Assembly: GCA_951812645.1 (NCBI GenBank)
Contig: CATOSM010000001.1
Location: forward strand, 723,560-787,559
Direction: 5' to 3'
From: an uncultured Candidatus Nitrosopumilus sp.
GTDB lineage: Archaea; Thermoproteota; Nitrososphaeria; Nitrososphaerales; Nitrosopumilaceae
DNA length: 64,000 nucleotides
Below, piece after piece: positions 42,736 to 53,126 of the stretch. Below the pieces are notes generated by a model. That model searched no databases. It had not been told where the DNA came from and saw only the letters and a list, made by a program, of their open reading frames with translations. Made by a program: the position numbers and the translations under genes. Within the stretch, counting starts at the first letter, position 1. Each line of letters opens with the position of its first letter.

Positions 42736-45700
42736 TCAAATAGGAACATTTTCTTCAATAACGTTAATATCATTTTTATCTAGTCCGTACATATCATAAA
42801 AAATTTGATTAATCTCTTTATTTGTTTTTTCCAATTTTTCTTGTAATGAATTCATCTTTAACTTGTTTTCATCAAAATAATCTTCTAATTCATCTTGTTG
42901 TTTTAATGAAAGAGATACCTTTCTTTTTCCTAATTCCTTAACTAGTTCATCAAAATTCATTTTATGAAATGAGGCTATTTTTTCTGAGAATTTATGTATC
43001 GAGTAATTTGTTTTAAGTCTCAATAAAAATCTAGAACGTAATGAATTAATTTCATTAGTAAGATCTAACATTGTTTTACTATGTTTTATGATCGTGTCAT
43101 GATATTTTGAATAGTTAGTGGGAATAGGGATGTAATCAGAATATCCAGGCATGAAATGCATCGTTCTTATCGCCTGATTAAAAATAAAGAAGTAATAATA
43201 AAACGAAATTAGTTTTGAATTTATTAAAGATAACAAAAAAGGGTTTTTTAATCCTGATTTATTCTCTGCAAAACACATGACAGTATTTAGACAGAATCTC
43301 TGTTCCGTATCAAGTGATGCTGTCAATTTTATGTATGGCGTAGGTTTTGTAATATGTGCAACTATGTCTTGAGCTACAACCTTTTCAATTTTAGCTCTTT
43401 TCAAGTCTTCTTCAGAGACGTATTTTTCGTCTAGGAACCATATTTCTGTATTATCATTAAATCCATACCTTGCAATTTCTTTGCCGGTTAACAATCTTAA
43501 TCCTTTGTTTTTTCTATTTACTTTAGGAGTCATTCCTCCTTTTCCATACCAACATTTCATAAATTTCTTAATAGGTTCAGTATTTTTTGTTATTTTTTCT
43601 AAAATTTGTATTTTTGGCAGATCAAGTCCTGTAGGAAACACTCTTTCATTAAAATAATTTAGGCTTAAACGTAAAGATTCTGTTTTATTTGGTCGAATTG
43701 ATCCGATTTCTATTGATTTGTTTTCTTGTTTTTGTTTTTTAAGAATGAAAATAATTTGTTCATAAAGCACTTCTTCAAAAGCCTTACTTGCATCAATTAA
43801 TTTTCTTATGTTCTGTTTTAGTAATAATTTTCGTGTGTCTTCCCAAGATTTTACATATGACAACCCTTTTGGAATGATGAAACTAAACAAACCATTATCT
43901 TTCACTAATTCTTGCAAACCTAATCGGATAAATGACTCTGAAATGTCAGAAGTTTTTCCAAGTAAATTCTGTTGTTTCAGAAATTCTTTTTGTTTTTCAC
44001 CAAGTGTGCCATATCTTCCATACGGAGGGTTTCCTATAATGATGTCGAAACCATCATCAGCAAATATTTCTGAAAACTCATTTTTCCAATCAATTGCATT
44101 AGCATCAATAGACTTATTGGAAATTAGACTATTACCTACTTTGATATTTTGGGATAGATCAATTAATTTTCGATTACCGGTAGCAATTTTTAGAAATAGA
44201 CTTAGTTTTGTGATCTCTGTTGATTCTTCATTAATGTCAACTCCAAAAATATTATTCTCAATAATTTTTCTTGCTTCATATTCTTCGTTCCATTTTGTAA
44301 GAGTAAATTGTTCTGCTATTTGCTTGTGTTTTTTACCCCTCATTGAAATGCTGTATTGACCTTTAAACTCTTTAAATGTCTGAATTTCTTTGTGGATTTC
44401 TAGTAACACATCAACTGCTTTTAGTAAAAACGCACCACTCCCACAGGCAGGGTCTAAGATTTTTATTTTTCTAAATTTTTCTTCCAATTCTTCGATATTT
44501 TCAGAATATTCTTTAACAAGATCCTCAGGGGTGGTGAAATTCTTTTTTGATAGATATGGAATTATTGTATTTCTACAAATGTAATCTGTAATGTATTCTG
44601 GAGTATAGAAAATCCCTTCTTTCTTGCATTTTGATGTTTTATTTTCTTGTAGTTCTTCAAGGTCAGTAAGAGACTGTTCAAAAATATGCCCTAAAATATT
44701 TACATTGAGTTCGGTATTGAAATCAAACGAGGACATGTAAAGTAAATTAGTGATGATTGGATTGATCCTGTTTTTGTATTTCTTTATTACTTTCTCTGCA
44801 AACTCGTCTAACTTTATTTTCTTTTTTAGCTCTGAATTTTGATATTCCTCCTTAAAGAAACCTGGCTCTGTTAGGTCTTTTACGTAAAATCTTGGAGGTA
44901 TTTTGTCCTGAAATAGACCTCCGTTAAAACCAAATATCTAAACCGGTGTGCTTGCTCCTTTGTCAAGGCCTTCAAAAAGCGAGTAAATTGTATCACATGC
45001 ATATCTGGAGTGCTCATATACTGGCACTGCATCCAACACTTTCAATATTTGATCTCGAATCAATTTTTGGGGAACTTTCCCTGTATCTTCTGCAAAGAAA
45101 ATGAAAGTCATGCGGTTTAAGAACAACTGTGCATAGTGAATGGCCTCGGCCCTTTCAATCTCCCCGTTACTCTGAAATTCTTTTATCAACATCAAACGAG
45201 TTTCGTGGAAAAGTTTGTAGAATTGCTTTGTGAATTCTTTCTCTTCTGTGACTGATTGGTCATAAAGAGTACTGACAAATTTGTTGTCAATGATGCTGTT
45301 TTTGGAGAAAATTGCTACGAATTCCTTTAGTTTCTCTTCATTATTTTTTACATCTTTGAAATCAAAAATATGGTATTTTGATGTCCCTTTGCTTTTGTCT
45401 ATTAACACAAATTGTTTGTAATTAGTAGCAATACCATAATCTAGATTCAAAGTTCCCATGTAATCCCATGTCTGTTTTACTGGAGTGGAATGTTCTTTTT
45501 TGTCTCTATACTGTGGAGCAAAAAGATCTTTTGTTTTAGTTCCTTTGGCCTCAAAACAGACTATCTTTTTACCTTCTTTGTTTGCAAATGTGAATTCTAC
45601 ATTGCCTTCCTCATATCCCATTTCCTCTTTGACAGGATATCCAAGTAGATCTTTTAGAATGATTAACCCAAATTTAAAATAATTTTGCTTTTCTTTTTCT

Positions 45701-45825
45701 AATTCACCTTTTTCTAAAAGTTTTAACCATTCTTTGGTGGCCTTTTTCTGAGAAATTGATATTTTTACATCTGAACATAATCGTTTGATAGTTTTGGGAT
45801 TGAATAGATCATTTTTTACCGTCAT
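42736..45825 (-). pseudogene. Type IIG restriction-modification enzyme split by one in-frame TAG
   Basis: One frame of 1029 codons is interrupted only by TAG at 44938-44940 (codon 296). N-terminal part (MTVKNDLFNPKTIKRLCSDV...) contains a PD-(D/E)XK-like VEFTFANKEGKKIVCFEAKG. After the stop the frame continues IFGFNGGLFQDKIPPRFYV, a motif conserved in Eco57I-like enzymes. Then comes the methyltransferase: ILDPACGSGAFLLKAVDVLL (motif I), DIIIGNPPYGRYG (motif IV), and a C-terminal recognition/coiled-coil region. Intact enzymes methylate adenine and cut DNA in one chain. The amber probably inactivates it, although a 666-aa methyltransferase half could still be made from 44736. No frameshifts are seen. 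Confidence 0.8.
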
Positions 45826-45898
45826 ATAATCAATTCTGAGTTAATGTCCAGATATAGATAATGATTCTTGCAAAATTCAGAGTATTGAGTGAAAATAA

Positions 45899-48498
45899 TT
45901 ACTCTTCATTCTCTTTCTTGTTGCAAATGCTCCAATATTCACAATTTCTGCATGTTTGGTAGCTTGGGGTTGCTTCAAAATCTTCGCTCAAAATTGATTT
46001 CACTGTCTCACCGATCTCTTCTTTGACGGATTTTACTTGAGATTCTTCAATTGGGTTATCCACTATCTTGTCATGTTTTAGATAAAACAGTGAAGCATTT
46101 ACAGGAAGTTCACCGTATTGCTTCTCAACTCCTAATGCATACACGTTCATCTGAGGATCTACTTTGATTGATTTGCTTGTCTCATAAACTCCACCTGTTT
46201 TGAAATCAACTACTGCAAACTTTTCATCAGGAGTTTTTTCTACTCTGTCGATAAATCCATTGAACGGAACACCTTTGATTTCAATTCTAAATGGCTGTTC
46301 TACTACAACCGGGGAATTTTCATTTTCAGATATCCATTTCAGATATCCATTTCAGATATGTCTTGATCATAGTCTTTGCTTTTTCTTTGGCCTGGTTTTC
46401 TTGAGTTTCAGACTGGAAAGAGTTTGCATTCCATTCTTTTTCTAAAATTTCAAAGGCTAATTTTTCAGTAGGTTCTGTTCCTTCCATCTGAAGTTTAGTC
46501 AAGTGTTCTGCTACTGCATGCACAGCAGTACCAAGTTCAAAGTAGGATCTTGCTTTTGTTGGTGCCTGAATCACATAAGAAAACTTGAACTTTAGAGGAC
46601 AATCTCTGTATGTCTTTATCTTTGATGCACTGAGTCTCAGTTCATCCTTGTTTAGGAGGGGGATTTTCTTTCCTTCCAAGTCTGCCTTTAGATTGTTTTC
46701 ACCATCTTCAAAATTAAGAATCTCTTCTGCTTGAATCCTTCAAAACTTCCATTTTTTCAGTGCTTTACTTTTGCAAGTTCAACAATTCTTTGAACTGCAG
46801 TTTTCAAGTGCATTTGATTAAGAGAACTAACTGCTTTTTCTTGCAAGCCTTGTTTTACTTTCTCAACTCTTCTTTCTCCCTCAAGCAACACTTCATCGTT
46901 TTGTCCGTCATATTTTACAAGGTTTACCAAAGGATTATCCTCGAATTTAATTTCATCAAGAAATCTGGATGGTTTTGTTACTCTTACATTTTGTCCATAT
47001 CTTTTTGCATATGTGATGTACAATAAATTTTGCGCCCTTGTCATTGCAACGTAGAATAATCTCCTTTCTTCTTTAACATACAATTCTTTTTCTTCATCTG
47101 ATTGTGTCATTCCTTTTGACAGTTAATTTGGAACATAGAACTTTTTTGCTCTGTATCTAAGTGGAAGTTTGTTTTGGGCAATGTCTACAACAAAAACAAC
47201 AGGAAATTCTCGTCCCTTGCTCTGGTGTATTGTAGTTACTTGTACTGAGTTATCAAGTCCTGAACCTTCCTTTAGTTCTACGTCAAACTGTCCCATCAAG
47301 TTCAAATAATTAATGAAGTCATCTAACGTTCCTTGTGGATTAAGTGATTCGTATTCATTTGCAATGGTGTAGAATTCTTTTAGAATGAGCTGATTTCTGT
47401 GATTTTCAGGAGTGTCAGACTGAATCGATCTTTTGTAAAGATCAGATACAGACATGATTATTTCATATACCATCTCACTGATTGTCATCTTTGATTCGAG
47501 TTCTATTATTTTCTGGATTTGTTCTGCTAGTTCTTTTACCTGTTCTTTTTGACTAATGTCTAGTTCATTGCAGTCTTTAATTGTGTCAAAAACAAAATCA
47601 ATGTCAGTGGGGTCTGCTCTTGCCTTTTTCTTTGCTACGTGGTTGATCCTTGCTACGTTTATCTCATTTAGGCCGTGATTCTTCAGGAGTCTGTTAATTT
47701 CTATGCCTGACGTGGTGGGTTTGTTGGAAATTTCCAAAAATGCCATCAAATCTCGAACTATTGGTGATGAAAAAATATTAGATTCGCCGATAAATGTGGT
47801 TGGAATACCGTGTGCCTTTAGAGTCTTTGCGAATTTCTTCCCTTCTGCTTTTCTTCGAGACAATGCTACAAAGTCTCTGTAAGTGAGAGGATCAGACGTA
47901 CCGTCTCTTCTCTCGATTTTTTTGTCTAGTAGTTCCTTTATGGTTTTGACCACAAATTCTACTTCTGATGACTCGTTTGAACATTGAGCAACAGTTATCT
48001 TTTCTCCTTCCTCATGTTCTGATTTGAGTTTCTTTGCATGTCTTTCTGGAACACCTTCAAGTGATTGGCTTGCAAGATTTACAATATTCTGGGGACTACG
48101 GTAATTTCTATTCAATACAACTACGGTAGTGTCTGGGAAGTAAGATTGAAAATCCTTAAAGTTTGTAAGATATGCTCCTTGGAATCTGTATATGCTTTGA
48201 TCATCATCTCCTACTACTGTAACGTTCCCATCTTTTGCGATTAGTTTTACAAGCTCAAGTTGTACAAAATTATTATCTTGAAATTCATCTACCAATACAT
48301 GTTTGAATTTTTTCTGATATTTTGAAAGGACATTTTCTTTTTTCTTGAAGAGTTCAATTGTCCGAACTACCATGTCATCAAAATCAATGACTGCCTTGCT
48401 TCTCTGAAATTCTTGATATTTGAAATAAATTTTACATAGGTCTGAAAGTTTTAGTAAAAAGTCTTTTTCAGTGTCGTCCAGTTCTTTTTTTAATTTCG
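45899..48498 (-). pseudogene. Decayed UvrD/Rep-type helicase with RecB-like nuclease domain
   Basis: From the IS border at 48498 downward the frame encodes KAVIDFDDMVVRTIELF, HVLVDEFQDNN (Walker B), VVGDDDQSIYRFQGA, LNRNYRSPQNIV and TTIHQSKGREFPVVFVVDIA, ending at TAA 47123. The same frame resumes with KEERRLFYVAMTRAQNLLYI. A frameshift follows near 46745, then the RecB-type part LSASKIKTYRDCPLKFKFSY, a second frameshift from a 13-bp duplication (46328-46353), and GFIDRVEK...FAVVDFKTGG with CRNCEYWSICN (Fe-S/PD-(D/E)XK end). The N-terminal Walker A is missing, lost at the IS. At least four lesions: a dead defence or repair gene. Confidence 0.85.
46328..46353. repeat. 13-bp tandem duplication in the nuclease pseudogene
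   Basis: AGATATCCATTTC occurs at 46328-46340 and again at 46341-46353, followed by the first seven bases of a third copy. Removing one unit restores the frame between KTYLKWISE and NENSPVVVEQ, so this duplication is the frameshifting event. Confidence 0.85.
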
Positions 48499-48501
48499 AA
48501 C

Positions 48502-49005
48502 TCATCCTAAAACCTTCCAATACATCATGACGTATGCCAGATACACAAACCCGAGATAGTTGTCACAGTTCCTTTCGTATCTGACTGCCGTCCCGTAAAG
48601 TCCGCACTTGAGCCAGGCAAAGAACCGCTCTACGACAAACCTTGTCTTGCCATAATTTTTTTGATTCCTGTTTTGTGCAACGTTCCTTGGGTTCTTTTTG
48701 TATGAAATGCAACGGTCAATCCCATGGCATCCCAGATAGTTTCTGATGTATGCCGCATCGTATCCCTTGTCGGCATACACCGAGATGATCTCCCGTATCA
48801 AACCGTCATCTACAGGTTCTGAGATGTTCTCTAACACATCAATGAATTTCGTACTGTCATGGACATTTGCAGGGCTGGCCCTAATTGAGATTGGCAGTCC
48901 TGTCCCGTCTACTGCAACATGTATTTTTGTGCCCAGGATCTTCTTGAACCCGTCATATCCTGTTTTGTCCCCCCCCTTTTTTGGCGGCAATTGACGATGA
49001 ATCAA
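48502..49005 (-). CDS. Type B IS transposase, orfB
   Basis: 167 aa. KILGTKIHVAVDGTGLPISI, RASPANVHDSTKFIDVLEN, ISVYADKGYDAAYIRNYLGCHGIDRCISYKKN, TRFVVERFFAWLKCGLYGTAVRYERNCDNYLGF: complete DDE catalytic half of an IS5/IS427-type transposase. The natural start may be around DKTGYDGF (48962). The C6A4 run upstream (CCAAAAAAGGGGGGG) is the expected frameshift site for an orfA-orfB fusion. Confidence 0.8.
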   Translation of the reverse strand: MIHRQLPPKKGGDKTGYDGFKKILGTKIHVAVDGTGLPISIRASPANVHDSTKFIDVLENISEPVDDGLIREIISVYADKGYDAAYIRNYLGCHGIDRCISYKKNPRNVAQNRNQKNYGKTRFVVERFFAWLKCGLYGTAVRYERNCDNYLGFVYLAYVMMYWKVLG

Positions 49006-49058
49006 TCGATATTTTTTGCAGGCTGATTTTTCCCTGTCTGTGTGCGGATTTTATCAGT

Positions 49059-49167
49059 CCTGACAGAATCCTTTTCCATATTCCCTTTTGCTGCTCCTAA
49101 TTTCCGGATCTAGCGTACTGGGATTTTACAACCTGACAGAATCCTTTTCCATATTCCCTTTTGCTGC
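49059..49167. repeat. 36-bp direct repeat inside the type B IS
   Basis: A 36-bp segment beginning CCTGACAGAATCCTTTTCCA occurs at 49059-49094 and again at 49132-49167, a 73-bp period. It lies at the orfA/orfB junction and disrupts the reading frame between the two, so this copy probably cannot make a fused transposase. Confidence 0.8.
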
Positions 49168-49370
49168 AGCTCTGAGAATCTCAGATGCGCGGTGGATTTT
49201 GAACCGTATCTGTCTGGCATGTCTGCCCACCTGCAGCCGGTTGTTAGGACAAACAATATTCCGTTGATTGTGTTTCTGTCATTGCATCTTGGCCTTCCAG
49301 TTTTTGCAGGTTTTGGCAGATGTGATGCAACTGTGTTCCATTGAATGTCTGACATTTCCTTGTGAATCAT
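49110..49370 (-). pseudogene. Type B IS transposase orfA, disrupted 3' end
   Basis: 86 aa: MIHKEMSDIQWNTVASHLPK, KTGRPRCNDRNTINGILFVLTTGCRWADMPDRYG, then RFSELQQKGIWKRILSGCKIPVR. The last residues come from the duplicated segment, and the usual SS-x-PPKKGG end near the frameshift run is displaced into another frame. The DNA-binding part is intact. Confidence 0.7.
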
Positions 49371-49540
49371 GAAGGATACATCGGCAGGGTCATTCTTGGA
49401 TCCCGATTGTCATGAATTATTTACAAAATGATCGGTTTTAGGATGAGTTGTAGATATTATTTAGAACCAAAGTTCTTAAATTCATTCTGCGGATTTGGCC
49501 TGTTATTTATATATATCCGTTTTAAAGAAAATGCTAGAGT

Positions 49541-50659
49541 ATGAAAATAGTACATTTTTCAGACACCCATCTTGGATATTCCGATTATAGTCGATTTGAC
49601 TCAGAATCTGCAATCAACAAACGAGAAAATGATGTCTATGGTGTCTTCAAAGAGATAGTGGACTATATCATTAAAACAAAACCAGATCTTGTCATTCATG
49701 CAGGAGATTTGTTTGACAGCATTCGTCCATCAAACAGAGCAATTTCTGTGGCATTGGAACAAATATCCAGACTATCAAAAGAGCATATCCCTACTGTCAT
49801 AATAGCAGGAAATCACTCTACACCAAGACAAAAATCAGCAGATACAATATTCAAAATACTACAGTACTTTCCAGATGTCTATCCTGTTTTTGGTGGCAAG
49901 TATGAAAAACTAAAGATTGGAGAATGTGCAATTCATGCAATCCCTCATTCGTATTCTGATGAGGATTTGCAAGAGAGTATCAAAAAATTAAAAGTAGACA
50001 AATCTTTCAAGTACAACGTAATGGTCGCACATACGGCCATACGTGGTGTTGATGAAGCATCGTGGGGGGAGTTCAAAGAACAAACAATTCCTGCATCTGC
50101 TCTCAAAAGTAATTTTGATTACATCGCACTAGGCCATTACCATAAATTTTTGAAAATTAAAGACAATGCTTACTATTGCAGTTCGCCTGAAAGATTTAGT
50201 TTCAATGAAGTTAAAGACAAGAAGGGTTTCTTGGAAGTGACTCTTAGTGATTTTTCAGTCAAACATATTCCTACAAATGCACGAGACATGAAAGTCTTTG
50301 AACCAATTGACTGTGAAAAACTCAGTGCATCCGAAGTTCTGGACAAACTTGAAACAATGGTTTCAGGAAATACCGATGGTAAAATTATCAAAGTAATCTT
50401 TGATAACATTCCACGTCATGTCCACTCGTCTTTAGATTTAGAAAAGATACGACAGATAATGTCTGGCATATTGCATTATGAACCTGTGTATAACTGGAAG
50501 TTTGATGAAAACAACAATATCTCGTCTTCTCAAATCGGTTCAATTAATGAAGAATTTGAAAACTATTTGCAGAAACTCGAACTTGAACTCAAAGAACTAG
50601 AAGAGATTAAAACACTAGGAAATGAATACCTCAGTCGAGTAATAGAGGAGGATGCATGA
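49541..50659 (+). CDS. mre11: Mre11 nuclease
   Basis: 372 aa. All phosphoesterase motifs are present: FSDTHLGYSD (I), HAGDLFDSIRP (II), IAGNHSTPR (III), VAHTAIRG (IV), LGHYHKF (V). A C-terminal capping region follows, ending in acidic helices that would contact Rad50. With Rad50 it resects double-strand breaks. A stretch TTATATATATCC (49506-49517) about 25 nt upstream is a likely TATA box. Unlike many archaeal loci, no herA or nurA is adjacent. It lies inside the tRNA-Ser element. Confidence 0.93.
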   Translation: MKIVHFSDTHLGYSDYSRFDSESAINKRENDVYGVFKEIVDYIIKTKPDLVIHAGDLFDSIRPSNRAISVALEQISRLSKEHIPTVIIAGNHSTPRQKSADTIFKILQYFPDVYPVFGGKYEKLKIGECAIHAIPHSYSDEDLQESIKKLKVDKSFKYNVMVAHTAIRGVDEASWGEFKEQTIPASALKSNFDYIALGHYHKFLKIKDNAYYCSSPERFSFNEVKDKKGFLEVTLSDFSVKHIPTNARDMKVFEPIDCEKLSASEVLDKLETMVSGNTDGKIIKVIFDNIPRHVHSSLDLEKIRQIMSGILHYEPVYNWKFDENNNISSSQIGSINEEFENYLQKLELELKELEEIKTLGNEYLSRVIEEDA

Positions 50660-53085
50660 TGTTTCTGAAAAGAATTCATCTAAAAAACTATAGACGATAT
50701 CAAGATGAGGACATTGAATTTCCTACAGGTCTGATAGGCATAGTTGGAAGAAATGGTTCTGGAAAATCCTCTCTGATCGAAGCAGTTGGCTGGTGTTTGT
50801 ATGGGAACAGTGCATCTAGAACAAAAAAAGACCAGATAAAGACAACTGGAATCCCTGAATCCGAGAATTGCAGTGTTACACTTGAAATGATGCTTGGGTC
50901 TGACACTGTAAAAATTGTCCGAGAATTAAAAGGAAAGAATGCATCTGGTCATGCTAGTATATTTGTTAATGGAAATGCCAATGCCGAAGTCAGAGGAATG
51001 AATGAAGTATCTGAGTTCATTGCAAAAAGGACAGGTATGGATCATGTTGCATTTTTCACTTCTGTATTTGCAAAACAAAAAGAACTTGACTCTTTGTCAA
51101 ACCTGCAACCAGGAGAAAGAAAGAAAACAATAGTGAGACTATTGAGAATTAACAAAATAGATGATGCCATAAGTACGATACGAAGTGATGTTAGAGTTAG
51201 CATGGATAAAATTTCTTTTCTACAAAGCAACCTAAAAGACATTGACTCGCTTGAAAAGCAATCTAGTGAAATATCTGAAGAAAAAGAAAAAACATCAAAG
51301 CAAATCCAAGAACATGATAGTAAAATCAAAACATTATTGACAGAAGAAAAGAGAAGAAAAACAGAGTTTGCAATACATGAGAAAAAATATCGTAATTACA
51401 ACAAAGCAAGTAAGGATCTTGCAAAAACAGTAGAACAAAAAAACTCGAAAATAGAAGAGAAAGAAACGATAGTATCAGATCTAAAGACTGCAAACAAGTC
51501 TAAAAAGAGAATGAATCAGATTGCACCAAAAGTAAAAGAATATGAAACGATAAAAAAACAAAAAGAGAAACTTGATTCATCATATGGAAAATTCAAAGAA
51601 AAACAAGGATTAGAAGAACAATACTCTGCAATTTCCCCTAAGATTCGAAAACAGGAAACTGTTAACAAAAAAATTGAAAAAAGCCTTGTTAAATTAAAAG
51701 GTCTTGATCAAGAACTCAAAAAACAAGATAAAGAACAAGAAAAACAAGAGGCAAATAAAGAAGGTGTCAATAAATCCATAAGCGTAATCTCTACAAGAAT
51801 AAAGGACAACCGTGCACGAAAATCAGAACTTGAAGAGGAATTTTATACAATCAAGGAACTTGGAAAGGATGGAGAATGCCCCACTTGTAAACGACCTCTA
51901 ATAGACCACCTTACTCACGTTTCAAAGTATTTTTCCAAGGAAATATCCAAACTGACTGACAAGATTAATGCTGATTATGAGAAAAAGAAAAAATTAGATT
52001 TGGAACTTGAATCAATCAAAAAGAAAATTGCTGGACTAGATGAGAATATAGAGAAACTTAGAAACATGAAGACTGAAAGAACGTCTCTGCAAACTCAGTT
52101 AAAAGGCGGTAAAAAAGCGATTGCTACGATGAACCGGGATAAAACAAACTTGGCAAAGAAATTAAAAAAATTCTCAGGTTTGAAATACAATCGCAAACAT
52201 CACCTTACAATAAGCAAACAACACAACGAACTTTCTAAGATCAAAGATGAATCCATGAAATTAGTTGCAGACGTAAAAAGAATACCAATTTTATCAAGCA
52301 GACAAAAACAATCCAATGATATCATTTCAAAACTAGATAAAAGAGAAAAAACTGAAACAAAGAGGCTAGATTCTATAGGATATAGTGAGTCAGAATATAA
52401 AAAGTCTGAAGAAAATTTGGAAGATGTAAAAGAAAACCATAGAAAAACTAGAGAAAAATGGATTGAATTAAATGGTGAGAGTACAAATCTAACATTGCAG
52501 ATAAAACAAATCGTAGAAGATATCAAAGAAGAAAAAGAAAAACGAATTACAATCGACAAAGAAAAGGAAAAGATTGGTTCAAGAAGCAAACTAGAAAAAA
52601 TAATGAATGAATTTAGACTAGATCTTATTTCTAGAATAAGACCAATACTTTCACAGAGAGCATCTGAATTGTTTAGAAAAATTACAAAAGGGAAATATCC
52701 TTCAATGGAACTTGACAAAGATTACAATGTTAGAATTGAAGATGAAGGAAGTAGTTTTACAACTGAAAGATTTTCAGGCGGAGAGGAAGATCTAGCAAAT
52801 CTTTGTTTGCGTATTGCAATTTCTCAGGAATTGGCAGAGCGTGCAGGAGGAATGCAGGCTAATTTCATAGCATTAGATGAAATATTTGGAAGTCAAGACA
52901 AAGGAAGGAAAAATAACATACTAGAGGCATTTTCTGAACTTTCAAATCAGTTCAAACAGATCCTAATCATTACTCATGTGGAAGATGTAAAGGAGATATT
53001 GCCATATGTACTAACAGTAAAAGAGAACTCATATAATACAGTAAAAATTGAAACAGAAGGAATCGGATCTGTTGCAACAGCATGA
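50656..53085 (+). CDS. rad50: Rad50 ATPase
   Basis: 809 aa (a second ATG is one codon later). Walker A GRNGSGKSSLIEAVGWCLYG (31-50). Long antiparallel coiled coils surround a zinc hook CPTC (408-411). The C-terminal ATPase half has signature RFSGGEEDLANLCLRIAISQ and Walker B NFIALDEIFGSQDKGRKN. Slightly shorter than common archaeal Rad50 (about 880). SMC-like dimer that tethers DNA and gates Mre11. Overlaps mre11 by 4 nt. Confidence 0.93.
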   Translation: MMFLKRIHLKNYRRYQDEDIEFPTGLIGIVGRNGSGKSSLIEAVGWCLYGNSASRTKKDQIKTTGIPESENCSVTLEMMLGSDTVKIVRELKGKNASGHASIFVNGNANAEVRGMNEVSEFIAKRTGMDHVAFFTSVFAKQKELDSLSNLQPGERKKTIVRLLRINKIDDAISTIRSDVRVSMDKISFLQSNLKDIDSLEKQSSEISEEKEKTSKQIQEHDSKIKTLLTEEKRRKTEFAIHEKKYRNYNKASKDLAKTVEQKNSKIEEKETIVSDLKTANKSKKRMNQIAPKVKEYETIKKQKEKLDSSYGKFKEKQGLEEQYSAISPKIRKQETVNKKIEKSLVKLKGLDQELKKQDKEQEKQEANKEGVNKSISVISTRIKDNRARKSELEEEFYTIKELGKDGECPTCKRPLIDHLTHVSKYFSKEISKLTDKINADYEKKKKLDLELESIKKKIAGLDENIEKLRNMKTERTSLQTQLKGGKKAIATMNRDKTNLAKKLKKFSGLKYNRKHHLTISKQHNELSKIKDESMKLVADVKRIPILSSRQKQSNDIISKLDKREKTETKRLDSIGYSESEYKKSEENLEDVKENHRKTREKWIELNGESTNLTLQIKQIVEDIKEEKEKRITIDKEKEKIGSRSKLEKIMNEFRLDLISRIRPILSQRASELFRKITKGKYPSMELDKDYNVRIEDEGSSFTTERFSGGEEDLANLCLRIAISQELAERAGGMQANFIALDEIFGSQDKGRKNNILEAFSELSNQFKQILIITHVEDVKEILPYVLTVKENSYNTVKIETEGIGSVATA

Positions 53086-53126
53086 GTTTCTAAAATGCAT
53101 AAGAACATTGGAGACCAGTTTCAATT

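Larger units (their letters stand above)
48499..49449 (-). mobile_element. IS5-like insertion sequence, type B
   Basis: 951 bp with perfect 16-bp inverted ends AACTCATCCTAAAACC (48499-48514) and GGTTTTAGGATGAGTT (49434-49449). The ends differ from type A by one base per repeat, so the families are close. It truncates the helicase gene at 48498; the missing helicase N-terminus is not on the other side, so a deletion accompanied the insertion. Confidence 0.88.
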
